This document shows positions 19,152 to 29,505 of a DNA stretch of 64,000 bases, in pieces. The position numbers and the translations under genes are program-made. Numbering within the stretch: position 1 is the first letter of the stretch; the number at the start of each line of letters is the position of its first letter. Source of the stretch: Agapetus fuscipes (Eukaryota > Arthropoda > Insecta > Trichoptera > Glossosomatidae); the NCBI GenBank assembly GCA_951799405.1, contig OX637337.1, positions 19,094,347 through 19,158,346 of the forward strand, written 5' to 3'. Under the pieces are notes generated by a model. It did not search any database. It was not told the DNA's origin and was given only the letters and a program-made list of their open reading frames with translations.

Positions 19152-21461
19152 TAAGGTGGATCGAAATCGTTTTTTTGAGAATTTAGATTTCGCGTTATTG
19201 GCAAAAGCTGCTCTATATCAATACAAACAATAAATTGTACTACCATTAGGTCGAAATATTTGATCTTATACTGCCCCAAAGACTCGAAAAGTTAATAAAA
19301 ATCATAAAAACTGCTATATACTTAACTTTTTTTTTGGTTTATTAAGAAAAAAAGAATTGAAGTATAATGAAGTTCAAATTTAAGCAAAAAGCATGATTTT
19401 CTATAAATGATAGAAAAAATACCCTTTTATTGCAAAAAAAATGAAAAAATGGCAATCAACAGAAGTCTAGAAAAAAGTGATTCTAAGAGAATTGGTAATC
19501 TTTCTTTAAATTGAAAAAAAACATTATTTGTTGTGATTCCATGTTTGTTTTAATGAATTCATCTCTTCTGATAAGACCGCAAACATGCAGCTGAAGTTTC
19601 TGTTACAATTTTTACTAATCTTTCAGTGGCTAACGTGTAGCAAGGAAAATGGAAATGGCTTGAGATTAGTTCGTCTTTTGTTCGTTTTTTGGATGATTGA
19701 AATATCCATTTCTCTGTATAACAGGATTTAGTATTTGCTTTAAATTATCTGTCAAATATCGCGATAGCTAGATTGTCTTGTGTAAGTGTCTAGCACCATT
19801 AATGCAATGTGGTTAGTTTTAATGTAAGACCACATAAGAGCATCCACTTTCATTATATAATTGATAATATTAACAGCTTGTCAGATGGTTAAAAAAAAAG
19901 AACATAAAGCCGTAGTATTCTGTGAGCCATCTTGAATGCACTAGTTTTCCAGGGTTTCTTTTTAATAAGCTTTGAGAACAATATCCAGACTTTATAGTTA
20001 TTCTTCGTCCAATAGGTAGATCACATTGGATAGTTAGAAACGAGACTATTGGAAGCTCTTCACAACTTTTTAATACCTTTTCTATGGGTTCAGAGTAACT
20101 TCTTGGTCCACTTGTACAACCATCCATATATTTAAATAATTGGCGCGGCAGTTCGTTGGCATGGAGTTGACAGATACATCCTGCAGCGGTTTTACTAGAT
20201 ATTTTAATTTTTTTAAATAAATTTACCAATTCCATCTGTATTAACAATAGTTCTATCACGTCTGATTACAGCAAAAAGGATGACATTGATAACTTTACTG
20301 ATTAAAATATCCATATTTTTTTTTTATGTTATTATTGCTGCTTTTTCAGTGCTTAAAGAAATATGACCAATGTACTGTGACCTTGCGTCTTTAAGTAAAC
20401 TAATATGCTCCTCTTTAATTATATTTCTCTTATGATCCACCATATTAAAGGTTTTATTTTTACGTCCATCAAAGTATAAACCCAAATCTTAGTAATCAGA
20501 ATCAATGGTCACACCGCTGAACTTAGTTCTATGCTGTTCACGGGCTCTTTTAATTTTATTTTGATCGAAAACTGTGGATAAATTGTCGTCTGAAATAATA
20601 CCAACGCTTTGTTGCCAAAACAAGAGCAGCTTCAGCCTTATTGGAAATGCCAAATTTATCCACAGGTTTTTCCAGTATGCCAAGGTCAATATTTTTTAAT
20701 GAATATGAATACGAAGTTTGAGGTAGCGTTCTCTGAAGTGCTAGTTTTTCTATTACTGTTGAGACTGGTTGTTGAGAGACATCAGTTGATAGGTCAGACA
20801 GATTTGGCAATAAACTTGTAGCTTTTTCTTCGTATGGTTCATATTTCTGTTTCCGGTTCAGCTTTTTTTTAATTTCCCGCAGCAGTTTTCAAATCAACAC
20901 TCCTTATGATCATTTATTTTTTAGTTCTTTGATCAATCCGAATATTTTTCAGTTATCGGTACTTTAAGATGTTTTTCATAGTTAAATTAAGCCAATCTGT
21001 TGCATTAACACGCTGATATATCAAAAATACACTAAGGATATCTCGCAAATTTGTATGCGCAAAAAATATGAGTAGCGTACAACTATAGTTACATCTCTGA
21101 GAGCACCGAATTGGTGACGCGCGTCTGCGCGGAGTAAAAAAGTTAGGGGGTGCCTCCACCCACCCCTCTCAAATTACAAGATACCAAACACGTAATAATA
21201 ACTATTTCATTCATTTTAAAGAAACAAAATTTTATTTCGTTTGATTTTATCTAATACTTGATTCTTAAACCCAGGGGTAAAAATGAGTAGTTTTATGTAT
21301 TTTTGTAATTTTTCTGATGACTTGGGGCAGTATAATTAATTAATATTTTGATAAGATTATTTTTTATATCAGATACTCACCCCATAGAGCAACTGTTCTG
21401 TACAATGCAATTACGAAAAAATGATTTTTAATTTTTTCCATACATACAGCGATCCACCTTA
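19152..21461 (-). mobile_element. DNA transposon with long terminal inverted repeats
   Basis: The ends are 'taaggtggatcg' (19152) and 'cgatccacctta' (ending 21461). The inverted similarity extends roughly 190 bp inwards: 'ttatactgccccaaagactc' on the left matches the reverse complement of 'gatgacttggggcagtataa' on the right. The perfect 8-bp sequence ATATTCAT flanks both ends (19144-19151 and 21462-21469). The interior holds a decayed minus-strand transposase-like gene. An 8-bp duplication is compatible with hAT, P or Merlin-type elements; I do not assign a superfamily. Confidence 0.8.
19870..20830 (-). pseudogene. decayed transposase-like gene
   Basis: Fragments in several minus-strand frames can be ordered. 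A first part at about 20830-20560 (KPVDKFGISNKAEAALVLAT) shifts frame into one reading SVGIISDDNLSTVFDQNKIK and stops at 20489. After that stop the frame continues with GLYFDGRKNKTFNMVDHKR (about 20470-20410). A last part (20259-19870) contains CQLHANELPRQLFKYMDG, SGPRSYSEPIEKVLKSCEEL and NPGKLVHSRWLTEY. The block LHANELP...DG.TSGP...PI.K belongs to a transposon-associated protein family I recall from arthropods and hydrozoans, but I cannot name its superfamily. Multiple frameshifts and stops show it is non-functional. It lies inside the inverted-repeat element, which supports its being the former transposase. Confidence 0.68.
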
Positions 21462-21606
21462 ATATTCATGTAATGCCTGACGTTTAAACGTGGTTGCTAT
21501 GGAAACGGCCAATAATAGTTTGTTATCGGTCGCTAATACTCGAAATTCAAAAATGGTTCCATTTCTGACAATGCGCATGCGCACATTTTTATTTCAACAC
21601 GGTTAC

Positions 21607-21635
21607 CAGTTGCGTAATGTTACATTACGCAACGG
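21607..21635. repeat. perfect hairpin
   Basis: 'gttgcgtaatg' and 'cattacgcaac' are separated by three bases. A second small palindrome 'tgcgcatgcgca' lies about 30 bp before it. Confidence 0.5.
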
Positions 21636-21789
21636 GTTTGGAAATGTATAGCATTGTGATTGCGTTAGCCGTTTTGTAATTAGTAAATTACCAAATGGGA
21701 GTAGAAAAACTATATTGTAGAATACTCTAATGCTACTCATTTTGTGAAACAAATGCTGCAATTAAAAATATTAATACAAACAATGTCAC

Positions 21790-21925
21790 AAGAGAAATAG
21801 CCGCACTATGATCTATCCGCTATAATATATGTAAGTTGCGAAGATGTATTTACATTAAGGATTCATATAATTTATGGCCACAAACAGAAATGTAAGTTAG
21901 AGCTTACACATGCTTCCAAAATGTT
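21790..21925 (-). repeat. RTE-1 3' tail fragment, diverged
   Basis: 'aaggattcatataatttatg', 'gccacaaacagaaatgtaag' and 'agcttacacatgct' correspond to the start of the minus-oriented tail unit. The remainder is missing. Confidence 0.5.
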
Positions 21926-23604
21926 TAAAATAAAATTGAAAGGGTCTCTGAATTTTAAATGATATTTTTCTTGGACATGAGTTAACAATATTTTGAAAAA
22001 TATTTCGACAACATCTCACAATGATATTCCAGAAATCTTCTGAACCATTTCCTTGTCCGGGGCCCGAGATATTTTTTGCATGGGTTCACTCTCCATGAAT
22101 AGCAGGGCGAGCTCACGTACTATGCGTTCGCTACGAGTATACTCGTAGTATAGCTTGATAGGCACTCGTCGCCAGGTGCGCCCATCTACGTGGACCACAT
22201 ACTAATATGGGGAACAGACAGATACGAAAATACAAATTTAAAGTTTTTTATTTGGGTACGCCTCTGACCTGGAGAAAAATATTTAGCGGACTCTGAATAT
22301 TTGAAATTCAGAGAATATTCTTGATGTCACCTGGCCGGTCTTAAGACAGTAGTGCACCTCGAGAATAAAACGTTGCGTGATTCTCACGTCGATTGCGTAT
22401 TTCAAAATGATGGAATATTCTAAGAACTCCTAGAAAATGGTTTAGTTATAATTTTTTGTTTTCGATTTACGCAATTCGGTTCGGTTAACGCAATGTTGTA
22501 CACTAGAGGCACAGAGCGTCATAATTCCAATACAATGTAACGTAGGTAGTTTGAAAATACACTAAAGGGCACCGTACTGCATTTAGCATTTCCACTAAGT
22601 ACTCGCATCAGTACCTCATTGGCAGTACTGTGAACGAAGAAAAATCCCTGATTATCGGGAAACATTTATTTATTTATTTATTTTTGGTGACAACACATAC
22701 CTGAGGGATATTTTGAGTGTTTGAAGTCTATTGTCTGGCCGCCATTAAATATTTCTAAAAACGAAGCGGCACATACGATGCAACTTCTTTCGGAGTGGTT
22801 CCCGAAGGGTTTTCACGAGGCGCGTGTGAAATCTATTTATTTTTACATATTAGGGGGCCTTACAGGTCTTACGACAACCACTTCATCGGAAAATAAAATA
22901 TAAGTATGAAATACTTGGGTGACCTCCTGTTTGGTTTTCCAAGATTTTCCTTCAAAAATGTTCTTGATATGACCAAGATAAATGACAAAGTTTGTTTCCA
23001 ACACATTTATGAAACATTAACGGTATATTTTCCCTAAGCCCGCTGCTTTCTGATTGCGAGTCTAAAGCTTTAACCATCCGACTACGACCAATCTATTGGA
23101 CTAAAAAAATAATTATTCCCAATAGTTTCTGACAGCAACCCTAAAGCGTTTACCATTTGACCACAACCAGTCTAATGAATCAGAATATCGTTAGTGCGAA
23201 AATGATATTAAATTTCATGTTTTATTGTAAAAAAAATTACTACGCTGAGTCTTGAATTCTAGGTCATTTTAGATCCTCGGGCATAGCGATCGAGATGTAG
23301 GGACGCTATTTGTAGGGATAAATAGGTACATTGTTTTTATGCACCCGAAGTGGGTGATAAAATTTTATGATTGTATTAAAAAAAACGAGAATACAAGACC
23401 CATACATAAAAGAATATGAAAATTATCTTTATTGGTATTTTGAGCAATTTATTGGTGTATTATTTTTTTACAGTTTATTAAAATGTAATTTTCTCATAAA
23501 CTTAGTTGCAGAAATATGGAAATGCGCGCTACGGAGCGCAAACTTTATCAAAACCTAGTTGCTTCAAGGTTGGGTGAACCTTTGTGACACAAACTTGATC
23601 TAAA
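21926..23604. other. no gene assigned
   Basis: A 60-codon minus-strand ORF at 22016-22198 sits in a slightly GC-richer patch, but I recognise no domain. The rest is AT-rich, including an ATTT microsatellite near 22664-22686. Confidence 0.4.
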
Positions 23605-23785
23605 TCTTAATCTAAATCTAAGCTGCAAAGATATGTATTATTTGAGATTCATATTAAATGCATTTCCACGAGCAGACACGCATAATTTCGCGCTCACACA
23701 TGCCGCATGTGGACCTACAGTATAAAAAAACCCAATCTCAAATGAACATAAGCCCTGCAACTCTTTCCGACCTTTCCTGAAATAG
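23605..23785 (-). repeat. RTE-1 3' tail copy, truncated
   Basis: Runs from 'taatctaaatctaagctgca' through 'gcgctcacacatgccgcatg' and 'aacataagccctgcaactct' to 'cctgaaataggggtcatg', where it breaks off. Confidence 0.7.
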
Positions 23786-23842
23786 GGGTCATGCTAGAAG
23801 ATAAATCAATTTTGGAGAATCAAACTAACATATATATTGACA

Positions 23843-24015
23843 AGAGGCTGAGCACTCATACTGTGAAAACTAGGCTTTGTTTCAGGAAAAGAAAAATAGT
23901 CCAAAACTTATGATTTGATATTTGCGTTTTTATTTTGTAAGGACCTACACATGCAGCATATATAAACACGAGCACACACGTATCTTCTTATAGACAGATA
24001 TTTTATACGAATCAA
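23843..24015 (+). repeat. RTE-1 3' tail copy, strongly diverged
   Basis: Begins 'gaggctgagcactcatactg' and keeps 'cacatgcagcatatataaa' and 'acacgtatcttcttatag'. It is an inverted neighbour of the copy at 23605. Confidence 0.5.
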
Positions 24016-24037
24016 AAATGTTGAGATGTCTTTGATT

Positions 24038-24515
24038 TTTCGCGCCGTCCAGTCGACAGCTCAGTTGGACAGAATGCTTGCATTCCATACCAGAGGGCTA
24101 AGGTTCGATCTCCATCGAGGGTGTTACTTGCCGTTTCAGTATTTATTTCAAAGTAAAAAAAATCAGATAAGGTTAACTGAGGTCAAACTTTTTAGGGGTT
24201 GTGTATTCACACAGTGAAAATTCATTTTTAATTAAAAATAAAAATATTTTTTTCAAAAACGTAGTTTTATTTTCACAATAATTATTTTTAGTTCCAGGTG
24301 GTTTTCAAGATTCTTGAAACTCTCTTGAAAATGACCTAAAACTTTAAGGTCGAAAGTACTCGAGTCAAATACAAATAATTATTGTGAAAATAAAACTACG
24401 TTTATGAAAAAATATTTTTATTTTTAATTTACTGAGGTTTCATAAAACATGAGAATCATTCCCCCCGGGAGCTGGGAAGCCCCTACTTCAACTAAAACGG
24501 TTCCACACACCACAT
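24038..24515 (+). mobile_element. tRNA-derived SINE, family B, split by a MITE
   Basis: The head (24046-24110, 'gtcgacagctcagttggaca', B box 'aggttcgatctcc') and the first part of the body run to about 24183. The 3' part resumes at about 24431 with 'atgagaatcattccccccgg' and 'gagctgggaagcccctactt'. The intervening sequence (24184-24430) is a fold-back element. Confidence 0.72.
24184..24430. mobile_element. fold-back MITE inserted in SINE-B
   Basis: 'aacgtagttttattttcaca' near 24259 is inverted as 'tgtgaaaataaaactacgtt' near 24382. The arms extend into A/T runs on both sides. ACTGAGGT occurs at 24176-24183 and again at 24431-24438, consistent with an 8-bp target duplication. A related element is at 34800-35045. 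Confidence 0.65.
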
Positions 24516-24717
24516 GTGATTTTTTCGAAAATAACGCAGTAAGAAGTTTCGCTATGTGTGCAGCTTAGCATTTTTTTCTGCGTTGCCGACAATCGAATTC
24601 ACTTCCGTAAGTTTATGAATCTAAAGTGTTACCCACGAGACTTCCAAAACCAATCTTGGGTAGTTATTTAAAAAATTCAAATGGAAAAAAAGTTTTAATT
24701 CACTTATTTATTTCTTT

Positions 24718-24755
24718 TTGCTCGAATATTTTCGCCTAATGAGGCATCTTCAGGA
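24718..24755 (-). ncRNA. hammerhead-ribozyme-like core
   Basis: The minus strand reads 'ctgctcCTGAAGAt' followed by a 4-bp stem GCCT-catt-AGGC and then GAAAA. CUGANGA, stem II and GAAA are the conserved order of a hammerhead catalytic core, a motif reported in Penelope-like retroelements. I could not delineate stems I and III or the cleavage site. An alternative pairing, GCTC with the GAGC that follows, is also possible. No associated protein gene is seen. Confidence 0.35.
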
Positions 24756-25359
24756 GCAGAATAGTTACAAATATATTTTTATATATTAAACCAATCTTGG
24801 GTATTTATTAACCGTCATGGGTATTTACCAAAAAGCAGCACTATTGCTTGGGTATTTGCTCGATACACTGCGATACAAACCGGTCTTTTACCCATACAAG
24901 GATTTTCTCTTAGAGTTCAGACCCTAGCGCTAGGGTTGGTCGCTCACTACGACCCCAAAACCTTTAATTAGGATGTCCCGCTACCCTAATTGGATTAAAA
25001 GGGAGGTCTTGAAAAGTTGACGCTAACAACGTATTTGTTTCTTATCGCCTGTGATTGGTTGGGACCTTCCGATTGTAAAAAATGTCAACCCTTTGGCCAA
25101 ACGGGTCAAAATGGTGACTTTGACTGGTATGTTTAATATAAAAACAGCATCGGTTCAAATACCCGTCGGGTTTTGACAATAGACTCCGAACATTCAAAAT
25201 ATTCCATGGCCATGTGACGATTATCAGGGATTTTTTCAAGCTTGCAGCACTGTGAAACACATGCAGTTGGCGGTAATTCTAAATGAAGAACGGTACAAAA
25301 TATTATAATGAGATTATGAGCTAACAGATTTTATTTGGTTGTAATTTATAAATTATTCC
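24756..25359. other. no gene seen
   Basis: No supported ORF. The phrase 'ccaatcttgggta' appears on both sides of the hammerhead-like segment (about 24651 and 24791), possibly a duplication around an insertion. Confidence 0.4.
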
Positions 25360-25645
25360 ATATCTTATTAAAGGGCGACAAAAGTTGCAAAGTGCTTTGG
25401 AGAAAAGTAAAAACATTTTTTAAGCTTTTGCTAATTTTTCGTTCAGTTTTTCTGATACAAAATGAGTATTCTCTCATTTAGAAAAAGAGAAAACCTTTTC
25501 ATAAAAATAAATGGGTTTCAAATTGAATGTCTACATTAAAATTTAGCATGTGTAAGACCGAATTTACACATGTCTGCTTAAAGGCATTCATTATTATGAA
25601 TCTCAAATTTCAATATACCTTTGAAACTTAAATTATAGATTTAAG
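25360..25645 (+). repeat. RTE-1 3' tail copy, strongly diverged
   Basis: 'gggcgacaaaagttgcaaag', 'tagcatgtgtaagaccgaat' and 'ttacacatgtctgcttaaag' correspond to successive parts of the tail. The intermediate sequence is poorly conserved. Confidence 0.45.
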
Positions 25646-25982
25646 ATATACAAAAACAGAAGCGTGTTTTTGTCTGTTTATTGAAAAATATAAGGTATGT
25701 TCTTACCATTGAAAATTTGACTAATAAACGTAAGTTCTGCATTTTTTTGGTGTTATTTAAGTAATTTTAATTTAAAAATTAAATTTATTATTAGTTAAAT
25801 TGAAAAACTTTAACTTAAAAAAATACCTCGAATAGGATCCGTTTAATTTTACGATGGTGACATTTGACAGCGAAAATAAAAGTAGCTTTGTCAAATCCGA
25901 CACAATTTTTAACGAGAATGTCATAATAATTAAATTAATTACAATTTTCCCCCAAGTTTTATAAGTTGATACCCTCCCCTTC

Positions 25983-25985
<3 letters not shown>

Positions 25986-26019
<34 letters not shown>
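25986..26019. repeat. (TA)n microsatellite
   Basis: Uninterrupted TA dinucleotides. Confidence 0.95.
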
Positions 26020-26022
<3 letters not shown>

Positions 26023-26661
26023 CGCCACTCTAGGGGCGCCAAATTGAAAAAAAAACACACAAAGTTATCCATTAAATTTATGCCTACTCGTTTCTCTTTT
26101 GTTGAATCAGCAGCTTTCAGGAAACACAGACGTGAAAATTTAGAAGTAACAAATTTCTCGATGCCTCATACATTTTCCAAGAAAACAACTTTTTGCGGTT
26201 GATATAAATCTGATTCTCTGCTGATTTTGATTCTTCTGATTCTGAACTTGATTCACTTCACACTTTAAGATATGATCCACATAAAAAAGCGCTCACAAAA
26301 TTAATCTATTAGCCTGATTTGCATTTACATATCTCGTCAGTTAAAAAACCTTCATCTTCAATTTATCACTACCTTAAGGAAAACTGAATAAGGGGAGATT
26401 CACTGATATGAAACGAATGTAAAACACGATAATGTGAGAGCTGTTTTTAATATTTTTCAAAATCTATTTCCAGCAGTCAGAAGGCACATTGGTCCAGTAT
26501 ACATACAAACATTGCTCATGTGAAATTACCTCTGTTGGGGATATGACATACAATCACTAAGGTGACGAAGTGTGGACCTCGTCATAATTAACTTCAACAA
26601 ACAGCCGTGAAAATGCTTTCTATTTGTGATAACAAAACATCAACATATATAAAAGCTGTAT
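26020..26661. other. no gene seen
   Basis: AT-rich, no recognisable repeat family. Confidence 0.45.
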
Positions 26662-26779
26662 GTCAACGACGTTAGCCATGTTGAAAGCACCGGTTCCCAT
26701 AGATCACCGAAGTTAAGCAACATTGGGCGTGGTCAGTACTTGGATAGGTGTGCGCTCAGGTACACCGCGTGTCGTTGGC
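26662..26779 (+). rRNA. 5S-rRNA-like sequence (pseudogene or SINE head)
   Basis: At 118 nt it is the length of a 5S rRNA. Its ends (gtcaacgac and gtcgttggc) can pair as helix I. It contains 'gatcaccgaagttaagcaac' with the A-box element and 'ggtcagtacttggat' before the box C region. Box C is diverged (aggtgtgcgct where gggtgaccgc is usual), and no T-run terminator follows. A family A tRNA SINE begins three or four bases later, so it is either a retroposed 5S copy or the head of a composite 5S-tRNA SINE. Confidence 0.8.
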
Positions 26780-26782
26780 ATC

Positions 26783-27119
26783 TCGGACCGGTCCGTAGTC
26801 CGTTGTGGCAACACTTCGGACTCGTAAATGGAAGGTTGTGGATTCGGATCCCGGCGGAGCACACAAAAATACCATTAATATTTCGAATGTGCTCTTCGCT
26901 GGGTTGAAGAATTCATAAGCCTTTACCAATGACCGGTCACCAAGGGTCCATCCAACCTTACAACAACTGGGTCTTGCTTGAGAATTGGCGCTTTCTACAG
27001 CGACGACCAAGCTCGTACACCTCTGCGGCACTACAACAAGTGTCATAGACCCCTAGAGTCTTCAGAATCTAGGGAGTCTCCCGCACAGGATTTTCTTAAA
27101 AAAAAAAAAAAAAAAAAAA
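26783..27119 (+). mobile_element. tRNA-derived SINE, family A (tail type 1)
   Basis: The head 'gaccggtccgtagtccgttg' with B box 'ggattcggatcccggcgg' is followed by the full body and the type 1 end 'agggagtctcccgcacagga', then an A-run of about 20. It abuts the 5S-like sequence. Confidence 0.85.
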
Positions 27120-27404
27120 GCTGCAAACAGAGGTCTGACAAGAATGAATTAAAAAAAAAAACAATTTGTCATCTAACTCCGAGCACCTAAGTGAAGTGAA
27201 AGCTTAGAACTTTACTTAGTATTCCAGATCTTTGCATTTCGTACATTGCTTCAAGTACATACATATATAGATTAAGGGGTGAGTACTTAGAGTACGCGGT
27301 AAGATTGATACTGTTCGGCTTGCACGGTGGCAGGTTCGACCGCAACTCGGCCGCACAGGATAAAGGGGATTTGCTTCTTTGTTGACTGTGCCTCAAGTGT
27401 ACAA

Positions 27405-27525
27405 CCAAACGTTCAAACTCAGCCATAGCGTTCCATTGAAAATGTAAATAAACTTAAACACTCAATAGATGAAATGTTTTATTTTACATACATTTTTGCT
27501 GAAACGCTGTGGTTGGATTTATCTT
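27405..27525. mobile_element. short palindromic MITE, family D
   Basis: Starts 'gttcaaactcagccatagcg' and ends 'gctgaaacgctgtggttgg'. The ends are inverted with respect to each other. Confidence 0.6.
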
Positions 27526-27664
27526 GGGATACTGGAAAACGGAGCTGAGGGGATGAATCGATTTACTGTATACAGAACTACTCCATACAAGGCTGAGGTA
27601 ATCGACACTGTTGCTAAAAACATTCAACATCATATGAGTTAAATTTATAATGTATTTGTGGATA

Positions 27665-27897
27665 ATATGGGTTATTATGAGGCTGATTACCTAGACTGTA
27701 CAAAAACGATACGATTTTCCAAAATCACGCTTGGGAAAATCAGCAAGAGTTCCAGGGTGTATGTTCAATTGAAATTTGATTATTGCTTTTTTGTAAGTAC
27801 GCATGCACCACGTAATAAAACGTGTACGCTTGTAGGCGTGCATGAAATATGAGTCATAAATGTGAATGTATCTTTATTACATAGAGTACAGATAGGT
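27665..27897 (+). repeat. RTE-1 3' tail copy, diverged
   Basis: 'ttattatgaggctgattacc', 'gttccagggtgtatgttcaa' and 'gcatgcaccacgtaataaaa' follow the tail order. Many substitutions. Confidence 0.6.
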
Positions 27898-28004
27898 GGT
27901 TTGACTTTTATTTAACATAGTTTGGGACTCATGCGTTGAAGATTTGTTATAGAGTAGGTATAATAATACATGGATGATTTATTTGGTGAGCGCTGTTCTC
28001 GTAT

Positions 28005-28255
28005 GAATCACACCTCAAAAGCCCTATGTAAGATTGGCTGTCGCTAGAAACGCCAATTCTCAAGTAAGACCCAGTTGCTGTATGGTTGGATGAACCTTTG
28101 GTGACCAGTCTTAGGTAAATGTGTACTATTTTTTTAACCTAGCGAAGAGCATATTTGTTTTTTTTTTGTTTTTGTACTCCTCTGGGAATCAAACTTACAA
28201 CCTTCGGAATATGAGTCTGCAGCCTTAAGCAATAGACTAAAGACCGGTACGGGGA
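28005..28255 (-). mobile_element. tRNA-derived SINE, family A (tail type 2)
   Basis: The reverse strand shows the family A body. On the plus strand 'tcaagtaagacccagttgct' and 'gatgaacctttggtgaccag' are visible, and the tRNA-like head lies at about 28180-28255. The end 'cacacctcaaaagccct' is the type 2 tail. Confidence 0.7.
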
Positions 28256-28611
28256 ATCAATCAGCGTAAGTTTTCTGTCCATTATGTAGTAATATAAGTT
28301 TTTAGATTAGCAGTTAACATTCTGGATTTGTCATCAAAAGATAGTGGCAGTGATTTGATCGACGGTGGAGAATAAAAAAATCGTCATTTTGATGTCATTA
28401 AATTTCAATACATATTTTTTTTAGATCAGAACGAGAATAAATAAATTGAGAATCAATTATATAAATAAGATAGTATCATCTCAATAATTTCAACGAAAAC
28501 AGTCACTCGTTCAGTTTCGTCAAGTTTTGGTTTGGGCGCCGAAAATTTGCACAATAATTACGGGAAATTGAAATTCATAAAGTTCAAGGAAGGAGGCTTT
28601 CCTGGCCCTTT

Positions 28612-28754
28612 TCTAAATATACAACTTTACGTTTGAACTCAACCATAGCGTTTATCAACAACTTAATAGAAATTAACAAAGTGTCTTTAGTGAGCGTTTT
28701 AGTTTTCATATTTTTTTTGGGTAAAACGCCATTGAAAAGTTGTATACTTCTCCG
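28612..28754. mobile_element. short palindromic MITE, family D
   Basis: Clear copy: starts 'aatatacaactttacgtttg' then 'aactcaaccatagcgttt', contains 'gtctttagtgagcgttttag' and ends 'acgccattgaaaagttgtat'. The outer ends are inverted (tatacaactt / aagttgtata). Confidence 0.68.
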
Positions 28755-29404
28755 AGTTTGGATCAAACGCAGGTTGTGGTGTCATAAATACTAAGACATT
28801 AAATTAATGGTGTACTGTGGGAAAGGGGGGAGGCTTGAGGAAGAGTTGAAGGTTTGGGGGGTGGTTATTTAACAGGGAACAAATTTTGCGCCTCGTGGAA
28901 GTTATTTTGAAAAATCGTAGGTCCAATAAATTGTCTTATTTGGATGTCCACCACGCCAAAGAAGCAACTGCAAACATTTTGTACAGCGAGTGATGAAGAA
29001 ATATAAATATTTATTTGCTCTAATTTTATTTTGATGGCTCCAAATGAATATAATTATAAAAACTAAATACAAAAGTTATTTTATTTTTTTCTCGGTGGGA
29101 AATGGGGCTACGCTCTCAATAACAAATTACTTGTTTTATTTTTTCCTAGCAATCTGTTCCTTGATGTAGTTTAGCCACATCAGTTGGGATCTCCCTAATT
29201 CCAGCTTGAACATCTTGGTTTGCTATTTGACAATCCTATTCGGTCACCTGTCGTGTTCATGTCTTGCAACGTGACCTGTCTAGCGCCACTTTAAGCAGGC
29301 TCCTGTACGACATTGGCGACACTAGTATGTCTGCGAATCTTCTGGTTGGGAACTCTGTTTCCAGTATCCTCCTTTCAATTGCTGTTTTGTACGTTCTTAA
29401 TCTA
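28755..29404. other. no gene assigned
   Basis: Contains a G-rich patch near 28820-28865. The sequence at about 29160-29400 might be remnant RTE coding sequence on the minus strand, but I cannot align it convincingly. Confidence 0.4.
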
Positions 29405-29505
29405 TAACACTGGAATTGTTCCACTAGAGGTAGCTAAAACCTCTGCAGAGTCTCCTCCACTTATTAATATTCTGACATAATTCTCCAAGTTGATTCATAT
29501 CCCCA
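29405..29505 (-). mobile_element. RTE-2 LINE 3' end fragment
   Basis: 'attgttccactagaggtagc' and 'acctctgcagagtctcctcc' match, with substitutions, the inverted end of the RTE-2 copy at 58640-58690. Confidence 0.5.

Noticed and set aside
22016..22198. Possible coding exon (60 codons, minus)
   Set aside because: Slightly GC-richer with a plausible peptide, but no recognisable family and no neighbouring exons. Left uncalled.
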